Shown in pieces: positions 1 to 12,423 of a DNA stretch of 64,000 nt. Origin of the DNA: Malachius bipustulatus. Lineage: Eukaryota; Arthropoda; Insecta; Coleoptera; Melyridae. The position numbers were made by a program, and so were the translations under genes. The stretch spans positions 54,673,341 through 54,737,340 of the forward strand of contig OU342632.1 in NCBI GenBank assembly GCA_910589415.1, written 5' to 3'. Within the stretch, counting starts at the first letter, position 1. Every line of letters begins with the position of its first letter. The notes beneath the pieces are model-generated. The model was not told where the DNA came from and made no database searches. It was given only the letters and a program-made list of their open reading frames with translations.

Positions 1-3000
1 CCATCGCTTATCATACAATATTATGTGGCGCAGGTGTTGTCAAATAAAAACCACAAAGAAACGGAATACATCATAAAGCTCCATATGAAAGTTCTGAAGA
101 ATTTCCTGTAGGATATTTTAAAATCAATTTAGTTTCACAGGAAATGCGAACTTTCGATTTGGTAGCAAAACATGTAAAATAAAGAATCCAATAACTTCAC
201 ATCCCTACGCCCTAGAAGATGTAAACAAGCCTATTATAATACAAGAGAATAAAGCGGACCAGATTTTAGACTGAATAACACTAGAAAGTTTATCGTTAAT
301 TTAGAGTCCAAAAAGTTGTTATAATGAAAAATTAATGAAGTGGGAAAGATAAATATTTTTCCACTGTTCTTCCATCGTTAACAATAAATTTTATATCCAA
401 ACATTGATCTCTTGGCTGAGTTTCAATTATAGAAATAACTAGGTACCTACTCTTTTTGAAAATTTGGATATTTAAATGCATGTGGGCATGTGTAAGTAAA
501 TCTAACATAAACGGCGTTTAGTAAAAAAATATGGAGTAAATTTGTTGCATTTCAATAATATTCTGTCCTGGAAGTTTTGTTACCTTTCAATACCACGCTG
601 CCCACTCATTTTACCTTTATACGTAGGTAGGTAATACGGAATTCGTTCAATGAAATATTTCTTAGTTGAAATCTGAATTTCGTTTCACATTTCTACCGCA
701 TTGTACACATTTCAGAAGTTTTGTAATCTAAAAAATAGTAAAAAGTTTTGCAACCTAAATTTCATAAAATTGTAAAGGTATTTCTCAACAGCGAATAAGA
801 AAATATTATTAAGTTTTATTTTAGAGGGTGTTTATGAGTGTGTATGACTTACTTAAATCAGTATCAAATACAAGTATCTCTCCAACTCCTCGTCAAAATC
901 AGAGGTTGAAATGTGTAAATACTCACTTTCGTTAAGTATTGCCTGCATGAACAGAAATTCTGCGAAAAAGAGTGCTTTCTATTCGTTAACAATATCAGTA
1001 CAAAAAGCATATAACTTGGTTGAAAAATGTATTTCGTTCATAGAAAACAGAGTGGCGATCCTTTTTATCCAAGTTATTGGCGAATTTCCAATTATTATCC
1101 TAGGATTGTTGGCACAGTACTGGTCTAGTCAGCAGGTAGGACGCCTTTGTTTTGTAAAATCGATAAAATGCCCGAATGACCAATTGAGTTAAGCTCTTAC
1201 AATCGGAAATAAAGAAAATCCCGTGCATCCAAACAACTAACGCAATACGTTATTCTACGGTTCTAAATTTGGTAAAAATACTTTGAAGTAGCTTGGTTGT
1301 GGATAGAATAATTTGCTCTCAATATCACACGTACCTATATGTCTATCGGAGAACATTGAGAATATTTTTTCATGTTGTTCTTAAAGAGTTAAAGCAACTT
1401 CTGGATTTAAATGGTAAATTCCAAAAAAAAAACAATTCTTTGCTAGTTTTGACCCGGCATTTGTCGCTATATGAGCGTTTTGATCACGTTTTCGTTAAAG
1501 AGGTTATCAGCATGTAGTTTCTGAAAACTCAGTTTTGTCATTTGGACTACCTAACTATTTTTTCTTAGTTAACCATGACTAGCAAGAAAAATGAAAAAAG
1601 TCGGTCTCAGTTCTGTTTGCGAAGGTATTTGTTGCTGCGCTGTCAAATGCGTGAGCGTTTTGCATATCAAGCGACAAACGCCGTGAGTATGGGAGAAATG
1701 CCCGTATCCAATACACGTATTAAATGCAAGCTTTGCCCAAGCAACACAATTGGACGTTGGAACCTTTAAGGTACCCAAGGAACTTTTAAGTGTCTTGCCA
1801 CTAGACCCAGGCACGTTCTATGCACGCTGCTATTACGTGCCAGTCATCAAAATGGGGAATGATTTTGTGGTGCCTATAACGTTCCTGGGTCGTGCCCGCA
1901 ACTCGTACGGTTACGTTCCACATCCGTCGCCATTACGGTGAAGCGACGTCGGAGAATAGTTTTTCAGCGACTTTCCCGGAACTTCACTACTCTGTCTGAT
2001 AGTGCTTGCTTGGTCTTACAGCTTATTTTATAATAGTCCCACTCTTTCATAATAGTAACTATTGTATGTTAGGTATTCATCATGTAGCCTAACTCAGCAA
2101 CTCGCCGTCATTCTAAATCCTAAAATTTCTCAAGAGTCACAGGTATACGTAATATTATGTATATTCAAAAATATTATCGCCGCATGCGTGAAAACTTGAA
2201 CGAATTAAAGTTTTTTGTTGAATGTATCGATGTTACCTCCAATTATGGTTATGCGCCCTTAAAATTTGCAGTTTTTAAAGTAATTATTATAAAACCAACA
2301 GAAACTCCATTAAAAAAATTGCATGGTTAGGTTGTAGAAACTAATTTTCATTTACCTCAGAAGTTTTAATTCATTAGTATGGTATTGATTTATGTACTAT
2401 TTTTGATTAAACATGTGAAAAAATATTTTTAATATTTATTTTGAGGTGATTGTTCCAATGGCCGATAATGGCGTCTTCGTTCTTGTCCTTAAAAATGGCA
2501 TATTTTACAAACATTTACTTTGTAGTAATTTTCACGAATATATGGGACTTCTAAGCAATTGTTTCTTAAAGGTCGTAACAGAAACTGCAATTATGGAACT
2601 TCAAAGTTATTTTAATCACAAAGTACCAAATGAGACTAAAGATCGATACCTGCAAGTCGCCGACGGTACTTGGCGAGTCGCTGGAACTTAACCACATTCA
2701 TCTCATCGTCAGTGACACGGATTCACTTGTCACTCCATTACGCGCAGAAAAAAAAGACGTTTAAATATTCACGTGTACTTTATTTCTCTGTGTGAGTTCA
2801 GTTTTCTATAAAATGTTGTCGAATGCCTGTAACTTTTACTTTTTTTTGGCTTTGGAAAACTTGTTATGCTTCATTTTTAATCTCACTTCTTCGCCAGTGA
2901 CCGACATAAAAATAAAAAATAATGTTCCATGTATAGTTTTGTCACCCGGCGGGACCATATAGTGTAAATTACTTCATGGTTAATTTTAACGGTTTCTGCT

Positions 3001-4606
3001 ACTAGATAGTAACAATGCACGGACACATTTACTTTTACAGGTAGCAGAAACATAACTGCCACCACTAAATTTTACCAACAAGTCTCACAACTGTGAAGAC
3101 CCAGTTAGAGGTGGCCAGATGTTGCGGCAACTATCAAAACTACTTTTAAGTAAGTGGAACTTTGAAGACGCATTTTAGTAACATTAGTTAGTTACTGTCA
3201 CCATAATTTGCCATCTCTTTGCCATCTTTGAGTTCCAAATACTTTGTCGTTATTCTACTAGTAACTACGACGTCTTCAATACCTTGAAGGCTACTTTAGG
3301 AGTTATTATAACTGCAGAGCATCATTAAAGGTATAAATTACGTTTTGGCGACGTTAATTAATAGTGGAAATCAGACTAATTTTTACGAAAAAGTCGTGGA
3401 TTAAGTCGTGGTTACGTATTGATAACCAAGTTCAAGTACCGATCTCGGTTGCTGTTACTTTAGTGCTAGTTGGGTGGTGACATGTATTTTGATATTGTCT
3501 ATCCGGTTATTTCTCTGCTTATGATCTTGTCAGATGCAGTGCAACAAGTATTTATGTAATAAGCACAGCAATTTTTTATGTCAAGAATTTATTTATTTAT
3601 TTAATCCAACTCTACAAACACCTTAATAAGGTTACTACAATACATGTAAATTAATACAAAAGTAAGAGAAAAAAGACAATAAAAAATATATATAGAGACG
3701 AAAATTCCCCCACCCCCCTCAATCTTGATTACTATAAGAACAGTTCAATAACTTGAGTACCCTAGTAACTGTCTTAGTTACTGAGTAAATGTTCAGAAGC
3801 TGCTTAATCCTCCACATCCTTTAAATTTTTTATTATTATTTTTTTTTTATATTACTAAAGGACCCTAATAAAAATGTTTTGGAATTTTTTTTTTTTTGCA
3901 CTTATTTTTGAATATTTTATCAATAAATAATATTGTGAGCAAAATGCTCACGCGCGACAAATGGCGTTACACAGTGCCTAGCGACAAATTCCGGGTTAAT
4001 CCAGTGAAAAAGCATAACATAATTATTATAATGGATAGTTATATTACAAAGGAATATTTAATTTTAAACGTACCTGTATTAATATTTTCAAACAATATAA
4101 TATGGAAGTCAAAATTTGCAGCGTCATGTTGAGGTATTTTTCCATGTTGTTTTATATTGTTATACTCCAATAGTGCGTTGGGCTTTTCTAGGGCCTTTCC
4201 GTTGAGGATGGAAAAAACTTCTGTACAGAAAATTATTGCTTACGGAAATCTTAATGCCGCGAAATTATTTTCAACAATAAAGGGTGTCCCGTTTTTGAGG
4301 TTTTTTGTTTTTCAACGTACATTCTGTTGCCAAATTGCAATTGTTCCCCCAAAGATGGCTTAAGTAAGTTGAACTTTAAAAAATTTAAGCGATCTCGTTT
4401 TTTTAAGGTGCACGAGAAGTATTCGCACAAATCTCGGTTAATAAGAAAGGAAGAAAAAATTAGTAAAAAATTAGTAAAAAAAAGTAAGTCAAAAGATACA
4501 CCCTTTTACGGATCGGCATAATCGAGAGATATAATAGTATACTGAAGACGTAATTTACGTCATTAAATTAGATAAGTAAAATAAATAAATTCAAAACATC
4601 ATTAGA
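1..4606. other. AT-rich DNA without a recognisable gene
   Basis: I see no domain, splice-supported exon or structural RNA here. Short open frames (for example near 911-1192, 1575-1769 and 2446-2691) have no recognisable motif and look like chance. Near 3588-3660 a run of ATTT repeats followed by AATCCAACTCTAC resembles the reverse complement of a non-LTR 3' end with an (AAAT)n tail, but no coding part adjoins it. Homopolymer T runs occur around 3838-3898. Confidence 0.5.
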
Positions 4607-4608
4607 TA

Positions 4609-5490
4609 TGGTTTGTCCACTGAGTGTTGTTCGTTGTCATGCCACACTTACCCTGACTAAACAATAATTTCATTTATATCGATTTGATTCATACACTTAT
4701 TTCTAAGCCGAACCAGATGTGGTATCGCAGTTCATGTCGCAGTGACGTGTGTTGAGAAATAATGAATATCTTACAAATATATTATTTCGACAAGTTATTG
4801 ACGAAGTAGAGTTGAAACTTTTTGATAACAAAAATATATAATGCAAGTTAGTAAGAATGAAAATAATAAATTGTTACAATTATGATTAGAAATAGCATGT
4901 AACCTGCCTGCTGATTGGCGTTTAAAAGAAAGCATAACACCTCCATTTTCTGTTTATGCAGTAAAAATTATATCCTAGCAATACAACCACAAGAACCACG
5001 TCCTAGGGAGTTCAATCGTTTCCCAGGTGTTTTGTGTAATTTTTTGTAGTTCTTTGCGAGAATATACCCTGTCCGTTATTTTTCAAACGTTAGAAAAACA
5101 AGGCAATAGATTTTTAGGCATTCACGAAATTAACAAGTTACTCCTAGTTTATCACATCGTACAATATCACAGGTAATTCTGCTAATTTCGTATTAACAAC
5201 GTTTCAAATAACAAACCTCATTAGTATATTTAGCGCTGCCACTGTCACTGATACTAGCCGATTAGCTGGACGACAATCTTATCGTATCAATTTAAGCGTA
5301 TCAAGACGCAAGCCGTACTTCCGTCTCACTCTCGGTCATCTTTTTAGAATTGTTGACGATTCACCCGTATTTCTGACAATACGTCCCAATTTAACTCGAT
5401 TGACTGTGCAATGCAATAGAAGGAGTAAGAAATATAACGAGTTGATATATCCTTAGGTATCACAAGAGACCACACTCAGTGGACAAACTA
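4609..5490. mobile_element. TA-flanked non-autonomous element, about 0.88 kb
   Basis: Both ends carry the inverted sequence TRGTTTGTCCACTGAGTGT (left at 4609, right read inward from 5490), each flanked by TA (4607-4608 and 5491-5492). A TA duplication is the hallmark of the Tc1/mariner group. There is no coding capacity inside. The small palindrome at 12424-12616 has closely similar ends and belongs to the same family. The interior of this copy is not palindromic. Confidence 0.65.
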
Positions 5491-5492
5491 TA

Positions 5493-5989
5493 CCTAAAGG
5501 TGATTTTCAAAGAAGGTGAAACCTACTTTGACTGTGTGTAGAATTCATCAAGTCAAACAACTTTTTCAAATAAATTTTCTTGAAAAAAAAATAGGTCTTT
5601 GGAAGTGTAAAAAAAATTAAGTCCAGCCCTGGGATAAATTCAACTAACCAAACTGATTTCACTAAACAATCAAAACAACATTTTCAATAAATAAGGTTAC
5701 CTAAGAAACAAAACCAAAATAGCAGGAAATAAACGAAAATAACTCAAGTAATCTGTAGGTAGGCTAAATTAAAAAACAAAGGCTAGAAAATTTCAATTCA
5801 AATTCAAATTGTCCCAGACTCAATTGACCAGACCATATCATATAATTACATTATAATTTTTAAAGCTCTATAACATGCTAGAATGAAAATAACCCCCACT
5901 CCAATATCCCCAAGTTATAGCCTCCACCCTTAAAAAAATTAATAGCACAAATTATATTTTCATATTTTCAAAAGGTAGATCTGCGCTAG
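5493..5989. other. no gene seen
   Basis: AT-rich sequence between a MITE and a reverse-transcriptase remnant. I see nothing supportable in it. Confidence 0.4.
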
Positions 5990-6730
5990 GATATCCAATC
6001 GGCGGATAGGAACTGGTCAGTTTGAAATGAAGGTACCTCAGGAATTACAAACGCGAAGTATAGTGTTTTGATGGTAGCGATATTTGTGAAGTCTCGAGAA
6101 GTTCGAAACACAAAAGCCATCAATCGAAGACATTGACTACGCAGACTCCCCATATAAGGGACAAAGGAGAAGGAACGATCGAACGTGACACCTAAATCGC
6201 GGACTGTATTCGGTCTCTTTACCGGTGTACAATCAATTCAATAGTCGTAAATGGTTGGCGCAGCTTTAAGAGTGAAAGACATAACCATATCACAGCATTT
6301 GGGTGTATTAAGAGTTAAGTGTTTTTTGACACACCAGGACTTCACCAGATTTAGATTATTTTAGAGTCTGGTGCAGTCAGAATTATATCGAATGTTGCTA
6401 AATAGTGAGCAATAGTGATAACCTCACCAATATCATTTATATAAAAAAAAATAAAAGCAGAGGCCCAAGAAGCGATTCCTGCGGCACGCCTGACATTTAC
6501 GGGATTAAAGGCCATTCACTACGACGTATTGAGACCTGTCGTCAAGATAGGACCTTAGCAGCTCCAAAAGGGTGTCAGAAAATCCATAACGTTCAAGTTT
6601 TTTTGAGCAACAACATGTGATGCAGCCTGTCAAACACTTTAATCCATATAGATTACATCAGTCTGCAAACGTTTGTCAAGTGCTTGCGCTACATGTTGCG
6701 CTACACAGATAAAATTCGTCAACTTCGAGT
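5990..6730 (-). pseudogene. decayed reverse transcriptase of a Jockey/I-like non-LTR retrotransposon
   Basis: Read on the minus strand with several frame changes, this contains ordered RT landmarks. First comes a fragment like QTDVIYMD...SVFDRLHH (fingers/palm), then a degenerate G-V-P-Q-x-S-L-L-G-P-L-L-F block near 6490-6450 followed by FINDIGE, and finally SVRDLGVTFDRS near 6215-6175 and a thumb segment FRTSRDFTNIATIKTLYFAFV near 6110-6040. The same SVRDLGV.FDR block is present in the intact ORF2 at 44.7-47.6 kb, so both are related Jockey-like elements. The YADD catalytic segment is not readable, and stops and frameshifts are frequent. This is an old copy without 5' region or tail. Confidence 0.7.
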
Positions 6731-7127
6731 AAACTTTCAACATCAGGTTAGCTTACCTAAAGACCGTCGATTGAAAAACCGGGCCTAAGAAAGTCCTACA
6801 TTGTGAACATAAGCGAGAAAAGCGTGGTTTGTCGGTACATTTCTCCATGAGTATAGTCTGGAAGAATCGCTATTTTTCCTATTTTCAGGAAGTTTGAGAG
6901 TTTGTATCTAAAAGAAGTTTGTTTTGGGTTTACTGGGAAATTTTTATTCGGATTGAGCGGGGTTCGCCCTTAGCATGAAAATTTTGATATCCGATGGAAC
7001 GGCGGACACCGATTTTCTCAAGTCGAAGAGAGTCATCAAACTACGGGGGAGTTGAAGTGCGTAGGCTTTCACGGCCTACTATTGAAATATTAATATCCAT
7101 AAATGATCCTATTTATGGAGTGATGGT
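6731..7127. other. no gene seen
   Basis: Anonymous sequence between the RT remnant and the foldback unit. It may include more decayed retroelement, but I can read no motif. Confidence 0.35.
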
Positions 7128-7870
7128 CTGATGACGTCATACGCCCCCCCACTAGCTATCTCCACCACAGCAACAACCGGTCTCTCCGATGATGTAGTGG
7201 ATTCCTGAATCAGACGATGACTCATTTGGGTCTGACGTAATGCCGGATACCAAATCCTCCGCAGTTTCATTTCTTCCTCGTGACTATTGAAATTATTCGT
7301 ATGTTTACAAATTTCAATTGATTCACGATGTAATCGGGTGTAATAATGTGAAGTAATGGGCAGGACTTTCGTCTTTTCAAATCATATATGGCGTGGTGAT
7401 GGGTGACTTTAACCTCAGATTTCTGAACCCTGATAGAGACACTTTGCGATTTATTGACTTGTTGGCATCGTATGAACTGTAGCACAGGATAAATTCTTGT
7501 ACTAGAGCTAAGGCGTGTCTAGATAATATATTGACGAATATTTTAGAGTCTGATGGGGCGTCGGAGGAGTTCCTTGCTCGTTTTCTGATCATGATGCGGT
7601 TTATATCCGTTTGTCTCAGCTATCTCTTCCTGCTGGTAGGGTGTCGTATTTTTGACCTATTACGCGGCACGGTCTTGATAGGCTGTACTCTATGTTGATA
7701 GGAGGAGGAAGTAATGAAACTGCGGAGGATTTGGTCCGCAATTTCCGGCATTACATCAGACTCAAATGAGTCATCGTCTGACTCAGGAATCCATTACATT
7801 ATCGGAAAGACCGGTCGTTGCTGTGGTGAGGATGATCATTGGAGGGGATATGACGTCATCAGACCATCAC
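7128..7870. repeat. foldback unit with about 160 bp inverted arms
   Basis: The left arm (about 7128-7292) and right arm (about 7700-7870) are inverted copies, with imperfect matches through CAACCGGTCT, GACGATGACTCATTTG and CCGGNATTNC blocks. The outer ends carry TGACGTCATCAGACC and its inverse. The interior is a fragment of a non-LTR endonuclease (see the next entry), so the arms either captured it or were placed around it by rearrangement. Just outside the right arm, 7900-7945 has a stem-loop ending in GAAACGTTCGG. Confidence 0.65.
7390..7640 (+). pseudogene. fragment of an APE-type endonuclease domain (non-LTR retrotransposon)
   Basis: The frame from 7393 reads VVMGDFNLRFLNPDRDT, containing the GDFN signature of apurinic-type endonucleases. 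It continues through LRFIDLLASYEL, a degenerate INSCTRARACLDNILTN (the usual LDLIFTN position) and, after a one-base shift, LARSDHDAVYIRLSQ, which holds the SDHD motif. The order and spacing match the C-terminal half of a Jockey-like endonuclease. A stop follows SYEL, so it is non-functional. No reverse transcriptase follows before the right foldback arm. Confidence 0.7.
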
Positions 7871-8389
7871 AATATAAATAGAGCGCTCTCCCACACTTAA
7901 CCGATGATGATGTCTACCGCCGCTGTAGACGAAACGTTCGGAGCAAATCTCCATAGACCAAGGAATAACAGCCTGGCATCAATTACGATTTCAATACGAG
8001 GTAGCTGCTCTGAAGTTTAGTGATTTTGCGAGTACCTAAACCTGTTTGTATGGCCACTCGCGCGTCTATGGTTTATTCTGTTGCTAAAGGCGAAAGTAAG
8101 GCACTCCTCGTTAACTGCAGGTAGATAAGTAAGGATTTTGTATTTTAAGGTCAAATAAATTCCTGTATTATTCGTCAAATTTAAACTTTAAAAACATACA
8201 CCTCAGAAGCATATAATCTTCAACAAGACTCAGATTGCGCAAAATAAAGCATCTTCATCTGACCCTCTGCTAGAACTGATTTACGATTCCTCTGTAAGTA
8301 ATGAATGGAGCTCCTTTTCATTGTGACCATCTTATAATGTTTCACGCAGTGGAGAAATTCTCAATATATTAATCCAAAAATTTCACATC
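7871..8389. other. no gene seen
   Basis: Holds only the stem-loop at 7900-7945, which I considered and rejected as a ribozyme. The rest is anonymous. Confidence 0.35.
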
Positions 8390-8915
8390 AGACATATTCT
8401 ACACACGGTGATGCGCGAAAAACTTAAGGCATTTTCATATGAAGAAGTGTTGACAGTACAAGTCAAGATATCGGAAAACGGCTTGCATGTCCCCATATTA
8501 ATTTTTCATGTAGTATCTTATGGTGTGGATGAAATTTATATACAAAGTGATGAAAAATCGGCGATTTTCTAAAACAAAATTAGAAAATTTTTGTAATACA
8601 ACAGAATAGTACATGAAAAGTTAAGATAGGAACATGTAAACCGTTTTCCGATATCTTAACCTGTTTCCAATCTAATCTGCTTCATCGAAAATGGAAAATG
8701 ACTATATTCATTTGTTTACAACTCATTAATCATTTTTATTTTATTTTTTTGAGACAGTCTGAAAATGCAATAATATACAGGCTCTCCCATTGAAAATAAG
8801 GAAGTTGATGGCAACTTCTGGTATAACCGGAAGGGGTGGGGGGTTGTAAGCATTTTAGTTCAGCTCGTCAAAATTGAAGTCTTATTACATACAGACTGTC
8901 CGTTTTTCGCGTGTG
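8390..8915. repeat. decayed palindromic element with the shared hairpin core
   Basis: Two inverted blocks at about 8460-8530 and 8610-8665 carry ACGGCTTGCATGTCCC and its inverse, followed by a block related to TTTTCATGTAGTATC. These are the core motifs of the palindromic elements at 12.7, 20.0, 48.7 and 52.2/56.5 kb. The outer ends show TGATGCGCGAAAAAC and GTTTTTCGCGTGTGCC as possible terminal repeats. The arms have diverged strongly, so this is an old copy. Confidence 0.5.
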
Positions 8916-9517
8916 CCACTATGGGGATCTCGCTTATCTTGAGAGATACGAACATGATTAAATTAGGGCAAAGTAGCGTATTTTTGTGCTGATTGGTAAT
9001 CTGAAAAGAAATTCGAGCTGTCACTATTAGTTGTCAAAATATATCAAAAAAACTGAAATTTTCAATTTTTGTTTTTATTTTTTTATTCGAAAACCAATCA
9101 AGCAAGTCATTTTTAACTGAAACATTGTTAAGACACTTTTCAACAAGGAACCCAAAAATAATTTTACAATAGCTCTAGCACTTGAGATAGAAGAAAATCG
9201 ATGGTCAGCTTTGTTTTTTCTTATGGGCGCCATATTGGATTTTTCCATTTTTAGATAACGTTACTTTTTCTATCTACAACGATGTATCACACATGTTATT
9301 TCATTATTGAATGTTTGGCTAAAATAAAATTTCTCATCTTGTGTGCAGAGTGCTTTGAAAAAATGTCAAGGGTCTTTTATTTTCAACAAAACTTTGAAGA
9401 TTCAACCAGTCGTCTGCGTCGACATTGAATTATTAAGCGAGAAAAAAGCCACTTTGCAAATAAAATTATTAATTAAACAATGGTTAACAAAGACGAATAA
9501 ATTTACAACAGGTAATG

Positions 9518-10180
9518 TCACAGTATGTGCTGAAAAACCCCCCCTTGTAATTGCAAGCACAATTGCACTCTTTTCCTAAGATTATGGTAACAACAAACAA
9601 ACAACTTGGTAACAATTCGTTGTCGAAGTTCATCGACGTCTGCTGGCAATGTTTTATAAATCTTATTTTCCATTGTCCCCCACAAAAAATAGTCCAATGG
9701 GGACATGTCAGGTGACCGTGCTGGCAAGCGTTCGTCGCCATTATTTGCAATTACTTGGTTGGGAAACATTTCTGACAAGAATTCTTTCCAAGGACGAAAT
9801 TTCTGTTTTCTCAACGTTCTCCAAACAGTTTGATGCGACGGTAAATCCAGCTGGGCTGCAACTTCCCTTGTAGAGACAGATGGATTGTCTTGCACCTAAT
9901 TTAGAACTAATAATTAATTATAAACCTTTTGATATCGAAATCATGAAAAATCCTCACCGCTTGCAAAATTTCTTGCTGATGTTCATTGGGCCTATCGTCA
10001 TATCGTCTAGGTTTTTTAAACGAACCATATTGGCCCAAATTTCTGTGCAGCAGAGAAAAATATCTCAAAGAAGGTTGTTGCCGCTCTGGATAACGGCGCA
10101 AATACGTTTCTGCGGTGATGTAGGTGCGAAGTGTAATAAATGTATAGCATATCTTTTTGTACTTCACTTAAAAAAGGCAT
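9518..10180 (-). pseudogene. internally deleted mariner-like (IS630/Tc1 superfamily) transposase with a candidate intron
   Basis: The first ATG is at 10180 (MPFLSEVQKDMLYIYY). After a one-base shift the N-terminal helix-turn-helix region follows: YLRRYPERQQPS, then GSFKKPRRYDDRPNEHQQE, then DNPSVSTREVAAQLDL and VWRTLRK, which is typical of these transposases. It then jumps directly to a C-terminal block, FPNQVIANNG...RSPDMSPLDYFLWG (catalytic-domain end, containing the third acidic position region) and ENKIYKTLPADVDELRQRI. The middle of the catalytic domain, including the first two aspartates, is missing, so the copy is non-autonomous. Between QAV and QDNPSV, a GT-AG segment on the minus strand (9957 down to 9896, 62 bp) contains the stops. 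Without it the frame continues. Confidence 0.75.
9896..9957 (-). other. candidate 62 bp spliceosomal intron in the transposase
   Basis: On the minus strand the donor reads GCG|GTGAGG and the acceptor TAAATTAG|GTGCAAG. The segment has in-frame stops, its length is not a multiple of three, and without it the conserved frame QAVQDNPSV is continuous. The size fits short insect introns. Confidence 0.55.
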
Positions 10181-10521
10181 TTTCGCGTTATAAACGTAAC
10201 GACAACACTAATACAAGATACAAACTGTCAAAGTTTTGTTGAAAACAAAAGACCCTTGACATTTTTTCAAAGCACTCTGCACACAAGATGAGAAATTTTA
10301 TTTTAGCCAAACATTCAATAATGAAATAACATGTGTGATACATCGTTGTAAAGAGAAAAATTAACGTAATCTAAAATTGAAAAAATCCAATATGGCGCGC
10401 ATAAGAAAAAACAAAGCTGACCATCGATTTTCTTCTATCTCAAGTGCTAGAGCTATTGTAAAATTATTTTTGGGTTACTTGTTGAAAAGTGTCTTAACAA
10501 TGTTTCAGTTAAAAATGGCTT

Positions 10522-11506
10522 GCTTCAAATGCACTTTTATTTTCAATAACCTGTCAATCACTAATTTCTCATCTAAATCAGAATTGTATTTCTGTTGGTT
10601 GGTTCCCTATTGCATAACGGGGTCCAACAGAGGTAAACATATATTTGCAAAGCAGACAATCACAATGATTACAAGACTTTGTCACCAGTATTAGTAGGGA
10701 ATAAATTCAACCAAATTTGTTAAAATTTACAGGAAAATTCAGCTACCACTTCAATCAAGCATTAATCACTTTTACAGTAAATACCAAAATATGCATAAAA
10801 CGTCCGATATTCAGGAAAATTGCGGCTGGAAATTGCGTCATTATTCCTTTAATGGACTATTGTGCGATACTCCGACCGGTTGTCAGTAATTTTTGCAACC
10901 CCGCTATAAAATCAAAGCCCTGATATTAAATATGATATTTTACCCTGTAATCGTTATATTCGAGTGATGAAAGCTATAGAAAATCCGACAGCCGACACCT
11001 ATAATTACTTGAACACCTCTCTGTTTACTATCGGGAAAGTAAAAAGCTAATATAAATACACACTCCAGCGATGAAATTGAGCATCAAACAGGGCAGTAAA
11101 AATTCCACAATATACCATAAAATGCAAAATCATTAATCAATAAAGGACTCGGTCATTATTCAGATGACGAAGCAAAATCTCATGGACTGACGGCGCTCAA
11201 CGCCTGGTCTACCCGTTAATTAATTGTCCTAATTACTCACTTCGCCATAAATTATTTATCCGAAGATCCCGGAGACCGGTGGATGCTTTGAATAAACTGC
11301 CTACGTACGGAATTCAGAATAATGGAGGTCTGTGTGCGTTCAAGTGATTTAAGCTGAGTTTTGGAAACAAATATTACTAAATTTCTAATAAACTCAGGTT
11401 ATCTTTGTAACAGCAGTGTTGATGATGTTGTTAACATTTCCTAATACAGAGATTTATATAAAAAAAAAATTTATTACGAATATACCTCTATATTTAAATA
11501 TACATA
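10522..11506. other. single-copy-looking DNA, no gene
   Basis: I found no repeat arms or coding motifs. Around 11190-11260 there is a dense set of TAATTA/ATTAAT cores, as in homeodomain-bound enhancers, but this is also easy to reach by chance in AT-rich DNA. Confidence 0.35.
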
Positions 11507-12243
11507 ATATACAGGGTGTTGATTTTCAAAGCGGGCCATAGGGGATTAGCATTGGGAAAGTGGTTTTTGAGGATTCCTGCTCGCCGTTTAAACTGACATA
11601 AATGGTTTTGGTATCAATATGAAGCTAAAATTATTTCTCATAACGCTTGATATCAGAAATTAATTTAATTTCACGTTGTTTTCTAAAATTCTTCAGTAAA
11701 AATTCAAGTAATTGTTAATGTTTGATCACAAAATAGCATGCCTTGCCTAAATAATAATGACGTTTCTACGTTTTGACAATCCAATAATAAAACTTTATAA
11801 GTCAGTAGGTAATAATAAAGTCTGGTTCTATTTAACCCTACTGTAACTGGCTACACTGTAGTAGGTTTTCACCATAAAGACTCTTTCTTGGTTTGTATAA
11901 CCCATTTTTAAATAGAGACAGACTTTATTATTACCTACTGACTTATAAAAATAAAAATTTATTATTGGATTGTCAAAACGTAGAAACGTCATTATTGTTT
12001 AGGCAAGGCACGCTATTTTGTGATTAAACATTAACAATTACTTGAATTTTTACTGAAGAATTTTAGAAAACAACGTGGAATTAAATTAATTTCCGATGTC
12101 AAGCGTTATGCGCAATAATTTTAGCTTCATTTTGATACCAAAACCATTTCTGTCAGTTTAAACGGCGAGCAGGAATCCTCAAAAACCACTTTCGCAATGC
12201 TAATCCCCTATGGCCCGCTTTGAAAATCAACACCCTGTATATA
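11507..12243. mobile_element. palindromic MITE, about 0.74 kb
   Basis: The unit is almost entirely two inverted arms of about 320 bp around a short unique loop near 11835-11925. The ends are TATACAGGGTGTTGATTTTC and its inverse, closing at CACCCTGTATA. Arm identity is high across blocks such as GGCCATAGGGGATTAGCATT and CAATCCAATAATAAAA-like segments, so the copy is fairly young. There is no coding capacity, and I could not decide the target duplication because TATA runs flank both ends. Confidence 0.8.
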
Positions 12244-12423
12244 ATTTAAAAATATGAGTTTATACCTTTGTACTGAAAGTTTATAAGTTCAATATGTTCA
12301 TTGAATTTTTTAAACTTCCTTCGGCATATCGAAAAAATCAGGTTTTACCACGAAGTTTACCTATTTGTGGTATCAAATAATTGACCGCAATTTACTTTTA
12401 AAAACTATGAGGAATTTCAAGTA

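Larger units (their letters stand above)
9105..10521. mobile_element. foldback element with about 290 bp arms enclosing a mariner-like transposase remnant
   Basis: The left arm (9105-9393) and right arm (10234-10521) are near-perfect inverted repeats; shared blocks include GAAACATTGTTAAGACACTT and TTGTGTGCAGAGTGCTTTGA. The interior carries a deleted transposase on the minus strand. Long-armed elements around a mariner-like gene are typical of the Tc1/mariner superfamily, but I could not define a TA duplication because similarity fades gradually outside the arms. Confidence 0.7.

Noticed and set aside
2446..2691. 81-codon plus-strand frame
   Set aside because: No domain. Ends in anonymous DNA and codon use is not convincing.
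7125..7150. CTGATGA word at the end of the foldback arm
   Set aside because: No GAAA at stem II distance. It is part of a TGACGTCA palindrome.
7900..7945. Stem-loop GTCTAC/GTAGAC followed by GAAACGTTCGG, resembling a hammerhead or Penelope 3' motif
   Set aside because: The upstream core reads CCGATGA rather than CTGATGA, and no stem III or NUH site follows GAAAC. Kept only as a stem-loop.
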